Source: an uncultured Acidimicrobiales bacterium (GTDB lineage Bacteria > Actinomycetota > Acidimicrobiia > Acidimicrobiales > SHLQ01). From it: 64,000 nucleotides of DNA. The notes beneath the pieces are model-generated. The model ran no database searches, was not told the DNA's origin, and saw only the letters and a list, made by a program, of their open reading frames with translations. Of the stretch, positions 28,134 through 38,750 are shown one piece after another. The position numbers were made by a program, and so were the translations under genes. Position 1 is the stretch's first letter, and every line of letters begins with the position of its first letter. Location of the stretch: contig CALLQB010000059.1 of assembly GCA_938015295.1 (NCBI GenBank), positions 1-64,000 on the forward strand, given 5' to 3'.

Positions 28134-28583
28134 TTAGGAAACGGCGACGATGTCGAGAGAGATCGGGAACTGCACCTCAGGGTGCAGTTCGGCCATCACC
28201 TGATGACTGCCGACCGTCTTGATTGCTTCATCGGAGTGAATCTTGCGCTTGTCGATGACAATGCCGGTCTGCTCTTCAACCGCGGTAGCAATGTCGGCCG
28301 TGGTAATCGAACCGAACAACTTGCCTTCCGAACCGGCCTTTGCGCCGATCGTGATGACCGACGGTACGAGCTTGGTGGCAACTTCTTCTGCCTCGGCACG
28401 ATCCTCGGCTGACTTCATCACACGCGCTTCGCGCATGGCCTCAGCCTGAGCCTCGGCGCCGGGAGTCGACTTCATTGCGAGACCCTTGGGCAGAAGGTAG
28501 TTACGGGCGTAGCCAATAGCTACCTCAGCAATATCGCCTTTCTTACCAAGGCCGTCGACGTCGGAACGAAGGATTACCTTCAT
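28134..28583 (-). CDS. rplI: 50S ribosomal protein L9
   Basis: [36 protein letters not shown]. Confidence 0.97.
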   Translation of the reverse strand: MKVILRSDVDGLGKKGDIAEVAIGYARNYLLPKGLAMKSTPGAEAQAEAMREARVMKSAEDRAEAEEVATKLVPSVITIGAKAGSEGKLFGSITTADIATAVEEQTGIVIDKRKIHSDEAIKTVGSHQVMAELHPEVQFPISLDIVAVS

Positions 28584-29053
28584 GCTTCCTCCTCAACAAC
28601 CGGGGTGTCGCTTGGACCAGCGTCGACCGTTACTCCTTCGATGTTGCTTACATCGAAATCGTCGGTCGTGATGGCGTCGTCAACCACTGTCTCGTCACCC
28701 TCGCCCTCGTCCCCACCTGGCGGCGGAGCTGTTGGACGTGGTGGTGGGCCGTCGGCGCGTGAGCCACGCTCACGACCGCTTCCGCGCTGAGTGGTTACTC
28801 GGTTGGTGTACGGCAGAAGAGCCATCTCGCGAGCGTTCTTGATTGCTCGTGCGATTTCGGCCTGCTGTTGGGTGCTGTTACCCGTTACTCGACGAGCACG
28901 GATCTTTGCGCGATCGGAAACAAACCGACGGAGCAAATTCATGTCTTTGTAATCGACGTAGTCGATCTTTTCTTCGGTAAGGACGCTGACCCGTTTTTTC
29001 GCCCGACGGGCGTTGTCCTTGTTCTTACCGCGCTTGGGCGCTGGCTTAGCCAT
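28580..29053 (-). CDS. rpsR: 30S ribosomal protein S18 with long acidic C-terminal extension
   Basis: [53 protein letters not shown], then about 65 residues rich in G/P/D/E. Confidence 0.93.
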   Translation of the reverse strand: MAKPAPKRGKNKDNARRAKKRVSVLTEEKIDYVDYKDMNLLRRFVSDRAKIRARRVTGNSTQQQAEIARAIKNAREMALLPYTNRVTTQRGSGRERGSRADGPPPRPTAPPPGGDEGEGDETVVDDAITTDDFDVSNIEGVTVDAGPSDTPVVEEEA

Positions 29054-29073
29054 AGTTTGTGTCGTTCCTGGAT

Positions 29074-29544
29074 CTAGAAGGGTTCTTCATCGGTGTCATA
29101 GGCCGGTGCAGCGGGAGCGCTAGGAGTGTTGGAGACCGGACGGTTGCCGCCTCCACCTTGTCCTCCGCCTTGACCGGCACCGGGGGGACCGTTGTATTCG
29201 TTTCGGGTGATCTGTGCACTGGCCCACTTGAGGCTTGGTGCAACATCGTCGGCCACGATTTCGACCTTGGATCGCTTGTCGCCATCCTGGGTCTGCCACG
29301 AGCGCTGCTCGAGTCGGCCGTAGACGACGACACGGGAACCCTTGGTAAGGCTCTCGCTGACGTTCTCGGCCAACTGACTCCAGCAGGTCACATCGAAGAA
29401 GGAAACTTCATCTTCTCGACCATTTTGCCCCTTCTTGTTCCACGCGACGCCAAAGTTGGCGACGGCGGCACCACTGGGGGTGAAGCGGAGTTCAGGGTCG
29501 CGGGTAATGTTTCCTACAACGGTGATGGTGTTATCGAATGCCAT
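29074..29544 (-). CDS. ssb: single-stranded DNA-binding protein
   Basis: [32 protein letters not shown]; acidic tip ending DTDEEPF. Confidence 0.95.
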   Translation of the reverse strand: MAFDNTITVVGNITRDPELRFTPSGAAVANFGVAWNKKGQNGREDEVSFFDVTCWSQLAENVSESLTKGSRVVVYGRLEQRSWQTQDGDKRSKVEIVADDVAPSLKWASAQITRNEYNGPPGAGQGGGQGGGGNRPVSNTPSAPAAPAYDTDEEPF

Positions 29545-29562
29545 GTCAGATACCTCGTTGGG

Positions 29563-29913
29563 TTAACCGGCGGTGGCCGGTGCAGCGCCACCCTCGAGCA
29601 GGCCACGTTTTTGGCCCTCATGCTCAGGAAGACGCAGAAGCTTGTGGCGAACGACATCGTCCGCGAGTCGAAGCATGCGCTCGATATCGTTGAGATTCGT
29701 CGCTTCGGTAACGATCTCGTGGACCACGTAGGTGCCTTCCCACTTGTGGTCGATCTGGTAGGCAAAGCGTTTTTTGCCCCAGTTGTCGGTGCTGGCGACG
29801 GATCCGTTGCCGGCCACCACCATCTCCTCGACGCGCTTGAGAATGGCATCGATGGCTGGCTGTTCTGCCTCGCCCTCGAAAATGGTCATCAATTCATACG
29901 CCCTAGTGGGCAT
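29563..29913 (-). CDS. rpsF: 30S ribosomal protein S6
   Basis: MPTRAYELMTIFEGEAEQPAIDAILKRVEEM...WGKKRFAYQI. Start at 29913. Confidence 0.95.
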   Translation of the reverse strand: MPTRAYELMTIFEGEAEQPAIDAILKRVEEMVVAGNGSVASTDNWGKKRFAYQIDHKWEGTYVVHEIVTEATNLNDIERMLRLADDVVRHKLLRLPEHEGQKRGLLEGGAAPATAG

Positions 29914-30307
29914 GGATAATCTCCCTTTGGTTCCGAATTCCGGAGCCCCACACGATGTGGAGCAGGGTCTTCCGCCAACCTGCGTGAGCGTTGGACGCCC
30001 GTTGCAGGTGAAACGGATATGACCGGTCAATCCTACAGACGAAACACCAAATTCCCGAACTGGGGCGAAAGCGCATACCAACATCGTGCCCCGAGGGTGT
30101 GACAGGCCCGATTTCAGCCACCTATTCGCCTTCCGTGAACGCCTATCTCTTTCGCGAACACCACTTTCGCGAGCGCCAATCTTTGAGAACACTGTCTGCC
30201 TTTGAAAACACTGTCTGCGCCGGGTTTCCCTTGACCAACTCTCCGCCATCGGAGATACTGAATCCACCGCTGAGAGCCACTGGCCTTGGACGGGAAAGGA
30301 GCCAGAG

Positions 30308-31195
30308 ATGGCAGAAAATGCTGGCGCAGACCACCCTGCGCGTAAAAAAGTCACCGCACCCTCTATTGGGTCAAAGAAGGTCGCCGAGGGTCACGAACCC
30401 ATGGTGATGCTGACCGCCTACGACGCTCCGGGCGCCCGCATGGCCTCCGAAGCTGGCGCCGACATGATTCTCGTCGGCGACTCGGTAGCCATGGTCGTGC
30501 TCGGCTACGACGACACGCTGCAAGTCACGGTCGACGACATGGCACATCACACGGCCGCGGTGGCCCGGGCCAAACCACATTGCCTCATCGTTGGCGATCT
30601 GCCCTGGATGAGCTACCACGTCTCTGCGGAAGAAACCGTCCGCAATGCGGCAACCCTGATTCGGGCCGGCGCCGAGTGCGTCAAGCTTGAAGGCGGTCGC
30701 AAACGGCTGCCGATGATCGAAGCGTTGATCGATGCCGAGATTCCGGTGATGGGGCACCTTGGCCTCACGCCCCAATCCGTTCACACGATGGGCGGCTTCA
30801 AGGTGCAGGGCAAGAAGGCCGACGCGGCGCTCGCACTCGTCGAAGATGCCAAAGCCCTCGCCCACGCCGGCTGTTTCGCTGTGGTGCTCGAAGGCGTGCC
30901 GGTGCGAGTAGCCGAGATGATCACCAACGCCATCGACATCCCCACTATCGGCATCGGTGCCGGACCTCACTGCGATGGTCAGGTGCTCGTGTACCACGAT
31001 GTCTTGGGAATCGAAGACCGGTTCGTGCCAAAGTTCGTCCGCCGCTACGCCGACCTCAAGTCGGCAAGCATCGATGCGCTCAGCCAGTACGCTGCCGACG
31101 TTCGTTCAGGAGCCTTCCCGAACGACGAAGAGAGTTACCACATGGGCGACAGTGAAGCCGATGCCCTTGGCCTGTACGGCTCAGGCGAACGCTGA
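30308..31195 (+). CDS. panB: 3-methyl-2-oxobutanoate hydroxymethyltransferase
   Basis: MLTAYDAPGARMASEAGADMILVGDSVAMVVLGYDDTLQVT; HLGLTPQSVHTMGGFKVQGK. Confidence 0.95.
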   Translation: MAENAGADHPARKKVTAPSIGSKKVAEGHEPMVMLTAYDAPGARMASEAGADMILVGDSVAMVVLGYDDTLQVTVDDMAHHTAAVARAKPHCLIVGDLPWMSYHVSAEETVRNAATLIRAGAECVKLEGGRKRLPMIEALIDAEIPVMGHLGLTPQSVHTMGGFKVQGKKADAALALVEDAKALAHAGCFAVVLEGVPVRVAEMITNAIDIPTIGIGAGPHCDGQVLVYHDVLGIEDRFVPKFVRRYADLKSASIDALSQYAADVRSGAFPNDEESYHMGDSEADALGLYGSGER

Positions 31196-31256
31196 CCTCG
31201 AAACATATCCACCTGGCACGACAACCGGGCTAACCCAAGTAGCTGGCCAAACCCAA

Positions 31257-32258
31257 TTACCTGGCCGCATCAACCGATCGGTAGTGCGTGGTCAGCTCAT
31301 CGAGTTTCGCTTTGAGATCCGCATCCATCGGCGTCTCGACAGCAGCGATCGAATCAACCAGCTGCGAAGCCTTGCTCGCACCAACAATCGGAATAATGCC
31401 GGCCGGGTTGGCCAGCACCCAAGCCATCGACATCTGCACCATCGACATGCCGGCATCGGCCGCCAACGACTTCATTTCCTCGATAACGGCAAACTTGTCG
31501 TCGTTCCAGTAGCGCTGCTGGTACCGAGCGGCAGCTCCTTCGCCAAGCGTAAAGCGAGTGCCCTCCGTTGGACCGGTGCCCTGTTGGTGTTTGCCGCTCA
31601 ACATGCCGCCAGCCAACGGGTTGTACACAAGGATCGACAGACCTTCGTACTCACACATGGGTACTAGCTCGCGCTCGATGTTTCGAAACAGCAGGTTGTA
31701 GCGAGGTTGGACTGACTCATAACGAACAAGTCCCAGCGCCTCGCTTCTTCCGACAGCCATCGAAACCTGCCACGCCGCATAGTTCGAACAGCCGATGTAG
31801 CGAATCTTTCCAGCGCGCACCAGATCATCGAGCGTACGAAGCGTCTCCTCGACCGGCGTCGTCTCGTCGAAAAAATGAATCTGGTAAAGATCGAGATACT
31901 CGGTTTGCAGCCGGGTCAGTGAATCTTCCAACGCCCGCAAAATGTGCTTCCGGCTGGCACCCATGTCCCAAGGGTTCGGACCCATCGGTGCATAGAACTT
32001 GCTGGCCAACACCACGTTCTCGCGATGGTTTCCGGCCTGCATCCAGCGGCCAATGATTTCCTCGGTAAGGCCAGCCAACTCGCCTTCCTGCCCATTCGGG
32101 TAGAAGTCGGCGGTATCGATGAAAGTAATGCCGGCATCAAAGGCGGCGTCGAGAATACCGAACGACGTCGATTCGTCGGCCTGCGTTCCGAACGTCATTG
32201 TGCCAAGGCACAGGCGGGAAACCTTGAGGCCGGTCCGACCAAAGCGAGTGTGTTCCAT
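31257..32258 (-). CDS. aldo/keto reductase
   Basis: MEHTRFGRTGLKVSRLCLGTMTFG; DTADFYPNGQ; DLYQIHFFDETTPVEETL. Confidence 0.93.
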   Translation of the reverse strand: MEHTRFGRTGLKVSRLCLGTMTFGTQADESTSFGILDAAFDAGITFIDTADFYPNGQEGELAGLTEEIIGRWMQAGNHRENVVLASKFYAPMGPNPWDMGASRKHILRALEDSLTRLQTEYLDLYQIHFFDETTPVEETLRTLDDLVRAGKIRYIGCSNYAAWQVSMAVGRSEALGLVRYESVQPRYNLLFRNIERELVPMCEYEGLSILVYNPLAGGMLSGKHQQGTGPTEGTRFTLGEGAAARYQQRYWNDDKFAVIEEMKSLAADAGMSMVQMSMAWVLANPAGIIPIVGASKASQLVDSIAAVETPMDADLKAKLDELTTHYRSVDAAR

Positions 32259-32302
32259 CTCTCTTTCTTAGTGCGGAACGACTCTCTCGCCGAATTACCG
32301 GC

Positions 32303-32728
32303 CTAGCGAGCCTGCAACGGACGAAGCAGATACGTGCGCGTGAGATGATTCCAGCCACAGCCCGTGCAAACCTCAACCACGTAGCCGGAGTAGTTTCCGG
32401 CCTTCTCGCGAAGCCGTTTCATCTCGGCCTTCGTCGTAACGCACCGACCTGAGGATGGCAGTCGCGGACCAAACACGTAGGTGACGTGCACCAATTCGTA
32501 GTCGTCGCATACCGGGCACATGTCGCCCGTCGCGGTGCCACAGAACTCGGCGTTGCGGTGTAGTTCGGGCTGTGCATCACAAACCTGGTTGCGATCGAGG
32601 TCGCCAGATCGGTACTCGTTGAGCACACGTTGGCGTTCGAGGCGGTAGTCGATTTCGCCCGGGCCCGACGATTCGCTGGGCTTTTTGGCGTCGGTGGATT
32701 CGCCAGTGTGGTTGCCGCTCAGGCTCAT
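32303..32728 (-). CDS. DUF5318-like zinc-ribbon protein
   Basis: CDAQPELHRNAEFCG...MCPVCDDYELVHVTYVFGPRLP...VEVCTGCGWNHL. Start MSLSGNH at 32728. Confidence 0.75.
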   Translation of the reverse strand: MSLSGNHTGESTDAKKPSESSGPGEIDYRLERQRVLNEYRSGDLDRNQVCDAQPELHRNAEFCGTATGDMCPVCDDYELVHVTYVFGPRLPSSGRCVTTKAEMKRLREKAGNYSGYVVEVCTGCGWNHLTRTYLLRPLQAR

Positions 32729-32768
32729 GTTCCACAGGGTAGGCCACTTCGGGCCGTACACTGACACG

Positions 32769-33458
32769 GTGCCCACTACCGAACCTTCCTGGCATCGATA
32801 CACCACCTCATTTCCGGGTGGCCGCTACCGTCCCACCGATCACGTCGAACTCGGTCCGAATTTGCCGGCCGGCCTCGATCGCCGTCTGCTCGGCGACGTC
32901 GCCGACAAGCGGGTGCTCGAACTCGGCACCGGGATGGGACACAGCGCGGTCGCCATGGCCAAAGCTGGCGCAAAAGTAATTGCCGTCGATCCCGACGCGT
33001 CGCAACTCGACCACGCGCGCCAGCTCGCCGAAGAACACGAAATACGGGTCGAACTTCACCACGGCGACCTTGCCGACCTGGCCTTTATGCGCAACGAAAG
33101 CATCGACATGGTGGTGAGCATTCATGCGCTCGCGGCCGAAGCCGATCTCGACCGAGCATTTCGCCAAGCACATCGTGTACTCAAAGCCGACATGCCCTTC
33201 GTCGTGTCACTCCCCCACCCAACAGCATCGCTGGTCGATCATTTCAGCGACGACGAGCATCGGGTCATTCGCGGCTATTTCGATGCGGCGACGCTAGGCA
33301 GTGGCCCGTCGGTGACTCACCGGCATCTCATCGGCGATGTGTTCTCGGCGCTTACCCGGGCGAACTTCAGGATCGACACGCTGATCGAGAACCCCTACGC
33401 CGACAAACCAGGATTACCCGAAACCTTGGTGTTCCGCGGCAAGAAGATCGGTAACTAA
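32769..33458 (+). CDS. class I SAM-dependent methyltransferase
   Basis: KRVLELGTGMGHSAVAMAKAGAKVIAVDPDASQL. GTG start proposed. Confidence 0.85.
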   Translation: MPTTEPSWHRYTTSFPGGRYRPTDHVELGPNLPAGLDRRLLGDVADKRVLELGTGMGHSAVAMAKAGAKVIAVDPDASQLDHARQLAEEHEIRVELHHGDLADLAFMRNESIDMVVSIHALAAEADLDRAFRQAHRVLKADMPFVVSLPHPTASLVDHFSDDEHRVIRGYFDAATLGSGPSVTHRHLIGDVFSALTRANFRIDTLIENPYADKPGLPETLVFRGKKIGN

Positions 33459-33473
33459 CGCCACGACGGCGAG

Positions 33474-34703
33474 TCAACGAGTTGAGCGGCGCTGCCAGAA
33501 ATCGCGAACATGATCTTCGAGTGCCTCGGGTGAATGTCGACCCTCGCGTAGTCGCAAGTCGCCCAGCTCGGCCAACACTTCACCCACCATCGGACCAGGT
33601 CCGAGGTCGAGAAGTTTCATCACCTGCTCGCCAGTGAGCTCGGGTCCAAGATCATCGAGGTCGCCGGACTCCCGTTGGCGGCTGATCGATTCAACGAGAG
33701 CCGCTGCGTGCGGAAGGTTCAGCGAGACGCCCAGCGAGACAAACCGGTCGAGCTCGCCACCGAACCGAGCGGCAAGTCGACGGACAGCTTCGTCGTCGTG
33801 AGCACTGCGGCGGCGTGACCATGTCGAGGCTGCGTCAGCCATCTTCGCAATGGTGCGAGTGTCGTCGTTGCTATGGCGGAGCGCCTGCAAACGGGTCTTC
33901 ACCACGTCGGGCTTCTCACCAATCATCGCGGCAGCTAGGCGGAGGTCGGGAGCCGCTTCGACAGCGCCGATACGTTCCACCGCCGCGGTATCGAGCTCAG
34001 GCCAGAAACTGGCGGTGAGTTGGTTTGCCAACAAAAACGCGAGACCAGCCGACGGGTCGGGTAGCCGAAGCAGCTTGTGTACTTCGTCGCGAATCCTCTC
34101 GACCGACACGATCTGGAGACGGTCAGCCATCTCGTTGGCCGAAGCGACCAGGGCCGGCTCGGGCGCCAGGTCGAAGCGGGTAAGGAACCGGGCCGCCCGC
34201 AACATGCGCAAGGGGTCGTCACTGAACGACACGTCGGGGTCAAGCGGGGTGCGGAGGACCTTGGCCGCCAGATCCGCCTGGCCCCCGTAGGGGTCGATGA
34301 GGGCACGGTCGGGAATCCGCCACGCCATGGCGTTCACCGTGAAGTCGCGGCGGCTGAGATCGTCGATGATTGCGGTGCTGAAGGCAACCGAAGGTTTACG
34401 CGAGTCGGGCTGGTAGGCCTCGGCGCGGTGGGTGGTGATCTCGTACACCCGGTCGCCAACCTTCCCACCGATCGTTCCGAACCGTTCTCCCTGGGTCCAC
34501 AGCGCCTCGAACCAGTCGCGCACGAGCCGTTTTATGTCGGCGGGTTCAGCATCGGTGGTGAAATCGACATCGTCGAGGTCGGCGTGAATGCCTGCCAGGT
34601 GATTGCGAACGATGCCACCGACGAGATAAAGCGAGAAACCAGCGTCGGTAAACCGTTGACCAAGTGGTTCGATTTCGCCAAACAGCTCGTCAAGCTCAGC
34701 CAA
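33474..34703 (-). CDS. CCA tRNA nucleotidyltransferase / poly(A) polymerase family
   Basis: LYLVGGIVRNHLAGIHADLDDVDFTTDA; RRDFTVNAMAW; DDPLRMLRAARF. TTG start proposed. Confidence 0.9.
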   Translation of the reverse strand: MAELDELFGEIEPLGQRFTDAGFSLYLVGGIVRNHLAGIHADLDDVDFTTDAEPADIKRLVRDWFEALWTQGERFGTIGGKVGDRVYEITTHRAEAYQPDSRKPSVAFSTAIIDDLSRRDFTVNAMAWRIPDRALIDPYGGQADLAAKVLRTPLDPDVSFSDDPLRMLRAARFLTRFDLAPEPALVASANEMADRLQIVSVERIRDEVHKLLRLPDPSAGLAFLLANQLTASFWPELDTAAVERIGAVEAAPDLRLAAAMIGEKPDVVKTRLQALRHSNDDTRTIAKMADAASTWSRRRSAHDDEAVRRLAARFGGELDRFVSLGVSLNLPHAAALVESISRQRESGDLDDLGPELTGEQVMKLLDLGPGPMVGEVLAELGDLRLREGRHSPEALEDHVRDFWQRRSTR

Positions 34704-35715
34704 AACCGTGAAGGTCCTGCGCCACAGCAACCATCTGGGCAACCTCAGTCGTGCTGCCTGAGGTGACCGGCTCCGGGCGCACCGAAGCGCCGCACAGTGC
34801 ACCAAGCGCGGCAACCGTCGACATCGTAAGGGCGTCTAGGTCGTAGCCGCCTTCAAGGTACACAAGACGCCGACCAGCTGGAACGACGGGCAAAAGTCGC
34901 TCGATCAGGTCGCCGTAGTCGCCCGACGACAAACCAAGATCGGTGATGGGGTCATTGCGGTGTGCGTCGAAACCAGCGGAGATAAGCAGCCACGTTGGCG
35001 AAAAGGCTTCGATGCTCGGCAGGACGACCGAGTCGAATGCCACCCGGTACGAATCGCCCTGCGTGCCCGGAAGCATCGGCAGATTCACTGTCGAGCCAAT
35101 CGCGTCGCCATCGCCGATCTCGCCGACCGCACCCGAGCCCGGATAACAGGGCATTTGGTGAAGCGAAACAAACAACACGCTGGGGTCCTCGTAAAAAATG
35201 TCCTGGGTACCGTTGCCGTGGTGCGCATCGATATCGACGATGGCCACGCGCTCGCCGCGATCGGTGAGCGACCGAGCGGTCACCGCGATGCTGTTAAAGA
35301 GACAGAACCCCATCGACTGCGATGGCGTCGCATGGTGGCCCGGCGGACGCACCGCACAAAAGGCGCTGTCGCCTTCACCGGCTTCAAGTGCCGCCACCGC
35401 ATCAAGGCCGGCACCGGCGGCGAAGAGCGCGGCCTCAAAGGAGGCTGCGTTGGTTTTCGTGTCGGGATCGAGCCGGCCACCGCCTTCGCGATCAAGCGCC
35501 GCAATATGGTCGAACAAGGCGCCGGTGTGCACCTTTTCGATCATCGCCCGGTCAGCTTTTGTTGGCAGACGCAGGTCGAGGTCGTCAGCGAACGCCGACT
35601 GCGACACGCCTCGTTGCACCGCGCGAAGCCGATCGGGACGCTCAGGATGACTAAAGCCGGCCTCGTGTTCGAGATACCGGTCATGGGAGAACCAAAGGAC
35701 GCTCACAAGTTTCAT
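34696..35715 (-). CDS. histone deacetylase family protein
   Basis: VRPPGHHATPSQSMGFCLFNSIAV; VDIDAHHGNGTQDIFY; ISAGFDAHRNDP; YLEGGYDL. Confidence 0.94.
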   Translation of the reverse strand: MKLVSVLWFSHDRYLEHEAGFSHPERPDRLRAVQRGVSQSAFADDLDLRLPTKADRAMIEKVHTGALFDHIAALDREGGGRLDPDTKTNAASFEAALFAAGAGLDAVAALEAGEGDSAFCAVRPPGHHATPSQSMGFCLFNSIAVTARSLTDRGERVAIVDIDAHHGNGTQDIFYEDPSVLFVSLHQMPCYPGSGAVGEIGDGDAIGSTVNLPMLPGTQGDSYRVAFDSVVLPSIEAFSPTWLLISAGFDAHRNDPITDLGLSSGDYGDLIERLLPVVPAGRRLVYLEGGYDLDALTMSTVAALGALCGASVRPEPVTSGSTTEVAQMVAVAQDLHGFG

Positions 35716-35739
35716 CCTACCTCCTAGTAGTTTGCTCGT

Positions 35740-36450
35740 ATGGAGGTGCTCTCGGCAGGAAACGACCGATTCCGTGTTGGCTCATGGCGCGGCGATCCTG
35801 CTGTTGGGTATCTGATGCCACTCACCCGCATCGGACCCGGTGCGCTCGACACCGCGTTGCGCAGCATGCACAGCGAGGGTTACCGCAGAGTGGTCACCGG
35901 CGCACTTGGCCATGACGAACAAGGACCTTTCCTCCGTCAGGGTTTCGTGGTGCATGAGCGCCTCCACCTGCTGAAACACGACCTCCGAACCATCCCGTTC
36001 GCGAAGCGCGACGTTCGCATTCGACGCGGCTGGCGACGCGACCGGCAAGCCGCGATCAACATCGACAACCGGGCATTTGACGACTTCTGGCGATTCGATA
36101 AAGCCAGCTTTACCGAGGCAGTCGAGGCCACGCCGATCAGCAGGTTCCGAGTCGCCTCAGCCTTCTCGCCAGATCGACCAGCCGACCGCACGCGAATTTG
36201 CGGCTACAGCGTCGCAGGCCGGGCGGGACGAACCGGCTACTTGCAACGCCTCGCAGTGGACCCGTCGGTGCAAGGCCGGGGGGTCGGAACAGCACTCATT
36301 GTCGACACCCTCGAGTGGCTCGATCGTCGTGGAAGCGTCGCCGCTTTGGTCAATACCCAAGAAACAAATGTGGGCGCGTACGAGCTCTACCTTCGGCTTG
36401 GCTTCGAGCCAATCAAACCAGGACTCGCTGTTCTCGAGATCATGTTGTGA
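35740..36450 (+). CDS. GNAT family N-acetyltransferase
   Basis: LQRLAVDPSVQGRGVGTALIVDTLEWL...NTQETNVGAYELYLRLGF. Confidence 0.88.
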   Translation: MEVLSAGNDRFRVGSWRGDPAVGYLMPLTRIGPGALDTALRSMHSEGYRRVVTGALGHDEQGPFLRQGFVVHERLHLLKHDLRTIPFAKRDVRIRRGWRRDRQAAINIDNRAFDDFWRFDKASFTEAVEATPISRFRVASAFSPDRPADRTRICGYSVAGRAGRTGYLQRLAVDPSVQGRGVGTALIVDTLEWLDRRGSVAALVNTQETNVGAYELYLRLGFEPIKPGLAVLEIML

Positions 36451-38684
36451 AGCAGACGGCGAAACACCGCACCTTCCTGATGACCCGACGGTTGGTTTCT
36501 GTACTCGGCGTGTTTGTTCTGCTCGCGGTTTCGCTCACACCCGGTACTGCGGCTGCGTCTCAACGTGCGGGTTCGATCGAGTTGGTTAACCAGGTGGCGG
36601 CCATCAAACCCGGCCGACAGTTCACGATGAACCTTTTGATGCAAGGCGGGTCGAACGATCATCTCATTTCGGCCAGCGTGTTTGCTCCTGTCGCCAATCG
36701 GGACGAGTTTGCGCTCCAGATTCGGGGGTTTGCCGAGTTTGGCGAACCTCTCTTCACGCTTGATCCGGTAGCGGTTCAAAAAGTCCGGTCCGGAAGAACC
36801 GCTGGAACACTCAGTCTGATCGTCCTTGAAATTTCGACCTCCGACAACCCGAACTCGAAAGCAGATCTTCTCATCGAGCAACCTGGCGTGTACCCGGTGA
36901 TTGTGACGCTCGCCGACCCCGACGGCTCACAGCAAGACGAACTACTTACCTATCTGGTCATCGCGCCGCGTGGACAGCAATGCCCCATAGTCGAAGCAGG
37001 CGACCCTGCGACAGACCCACCAGATACAGACCCACCAGACACAAACCCACCAGACACAGACCCGGCGAGTGGTGACGGTGCGGTCGAACCCGAAAGTTCT
37101 CCGAGGCGAACCCCTCGAGATTGCGTGAACCCGCTGCGGGTCAACATCACCCTGCCTCTGCAAGCCAGTCCTGCACTGCAACCCGATCAAAGCAGCTTCG
37201 TCAGCGAATCCGACCGCACACAGATGCGCACCATTGTTGATGTCATTGCGAGTCGACCCAGTATGGATCTCACCATCGCTGTCGTACCCGAGTCGGTGGT
37301 CGCGCTCGAAAGCAACATCGACGACATCGATCTGCTCACCCAGCTATCGGTGGCCACGGCGCAACGTGAAGTTCTGCGACTCCCCTACGTCAATGTCGAC
37401 GAAGAAGGGTGGCGTCGCGCCAATATCGAGGAGGTGTACACCAAGTTGCTTCGAGCAGGCGACCGCGTACTCGAACGCGACCTCGGGGTCGGAAGCATTG
37501 TCACCGCGGCGTATCTCGACAGCGATGCCGACCCGAACACCCTCGCGATGCTCGCAACGCAGGGCTACGACCGATTCCTCGTCGCCGACACACAATTGTC
37601 TCCACTTCCGCCGGCAATGTTCCCCTTCCCGGTCACCCAGCAGTTCGAAATCATCGACGCGGATGGCAAACGCCAGCCAACAGCAGCGGTCGACACAGCC
37701 CTCGGCCAGCATTTCGGCGCGAACGACAATGAGATCCTCGACGCTCACAATTTCATCGCCGAGCTCGCCCTTCTCTGGTTCGACCAACCAGACATCACCC
37801 GCGGTGTTGTCGTGCGGCCCTCGCGTGAATGGGATGTCGACGACAACGTGCTCACTCTCGCCCTGTCGGGAATTACGGCGACTCCCATCTTTCGAGCCGT
37901 CAGCCTTGAGATGTACTTCGACGAAGTGAGCGTTCTCCCAAGTGCAGGACACGAAGCCAGCAAGGTGGGGAAAGTACCGAGAGCAGTGCGGCGAGAACTC
38001 GTACCAACGGGCGCTCCCGAAGACCTCGTCGATTTCGCCAACAGGTACGCACAAACCGAAGCCACCTTGGAGAGCTACGAAGAGATCGTCGGTGGCCGAA
38101 CGCCCGAATCAGCGCCGTTGCGCGAACTTCTGCTGGTCGCCGGCGCCCGCGGGGTCGACTTTCGCGACCGACTCGACTACCTCCAGGCTGTCGACGACGC
38201 AGTCGACGATGTCGCCCGCCTCATCAGCGGTCCGGGTGAAAACCTTGTGAGCATCACCGCTCGCGAAGCAAACATTCCCTTTAGCATCGTGAGCGAGCTG
38301 GCTGGCGACGCGCAGGTGGTGTTGCGTCTCAGTTCGAACAAACTCGAGTTTCCCGATGGACCACAACAGTCGGTCGTCTTATCGCCTGGTCGCAACGACC
38401 TCACCGTTGGCGTCAAGTCACGGTCGTCGGGCGACGCAAACCTTCGCATCAGTGTGATGTCGCCCGATGGATCCATTCAATTGGCCGCGCCGTCAACGAT
38501 CGTGGTGCGAAGCACGGTGTTCTCCGGCTTGGGCCTGCTCATCTTGGTGGCCGCTTTGATCATCCTTGCGATCTGGTGGCTGCAACAGTTCCGTGGAAAC
38601 GACACCGACACCCGAGACACCGGAGACACCGACACCTCGGAGCTCACGCACGAGCTACCGGCTCGAATCACCAAAACGACGTAG
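36447..38684 (+). CDS. secreted, membrane-anchored hypothetical protein with DPPDT repeat linker
   Basis: Signal peptide, DPPDTDPPDTNPPDTDP linker, C-terminal TM helix. GTG start overlaps the preceding TGA. Confidence 0.75.
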   Translation: MKQTAKHRTFLMTRRLVSVLGVFVLLAVSLTPGTAAASQRAGSIELVNQVAAIKPGRQFTMNLLMQGGSNDHLISASVFAPVANRDEFALQIRGFAEFGEPLFTLDPVAVQKVRSGRTAGTLSLIVLEISTSDNPNSKADLLIEQPGVYPVIVTLADPDGSQQDELLTYLVIAPRGQQCPIVEAGDPATDPPDTDPPDTNPPDTDPASGDGAVEPESSPRRTPRDCVNPLRVNITLPLQASPALQPDQSSFVSESDRTQMRTIVDVIASRPSMDLTIAVVPESVVALESNIDDIDLLTQLSVATAQREVLRLPYVNVDEEGWRRANIEEVYTKLLRAGDRVLERDLGVGSIVTAAYLDSDADPNTLAMLATQGYDRFLVADTQLSPLPPAMFPFPVTQQFEIIDADGKRQPTAAVDTALGQHFGANDNEILDAHNFIAELALLWFDQPDITRGVVVRPSREWDVDDNVLTLALSGITATPIFRAVSLEMYFDEVSVLPSAGHEASKVGKVPRAVRRELVPTGAPEDLVDFANRYAQTEATLESYEEIVGGRTPESAPLRELLLVAGARGVDFRDRLDYLQAVDDAVDDVARLISGPGENLVSITAREANIPFSIVSELAGDAQVVLRLSSNKLEFPDGPQQSVVLSPGRNDLTVGVKSRSSGDANLRISVMSPDGSIQLAAPSTIVVRSTVFSGLGLLILVAALIILAIWWLQQFRGNDTDTRDTGDTDTSELTHELPARITKTT

Positions 38685-38750
38685 GCGAAGCGGCCGGCCG
38701 CACGCGGCACCGAGTCGGCGTATACGCCTCTCGTTCGCTACCCTCCGGGC

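Noticed and set aside
29059-29919. 286-aa plus-strand ORF opposite ssb/rpsF
   Set aside because: Antisense to conserved ribosomal and ssb genes.
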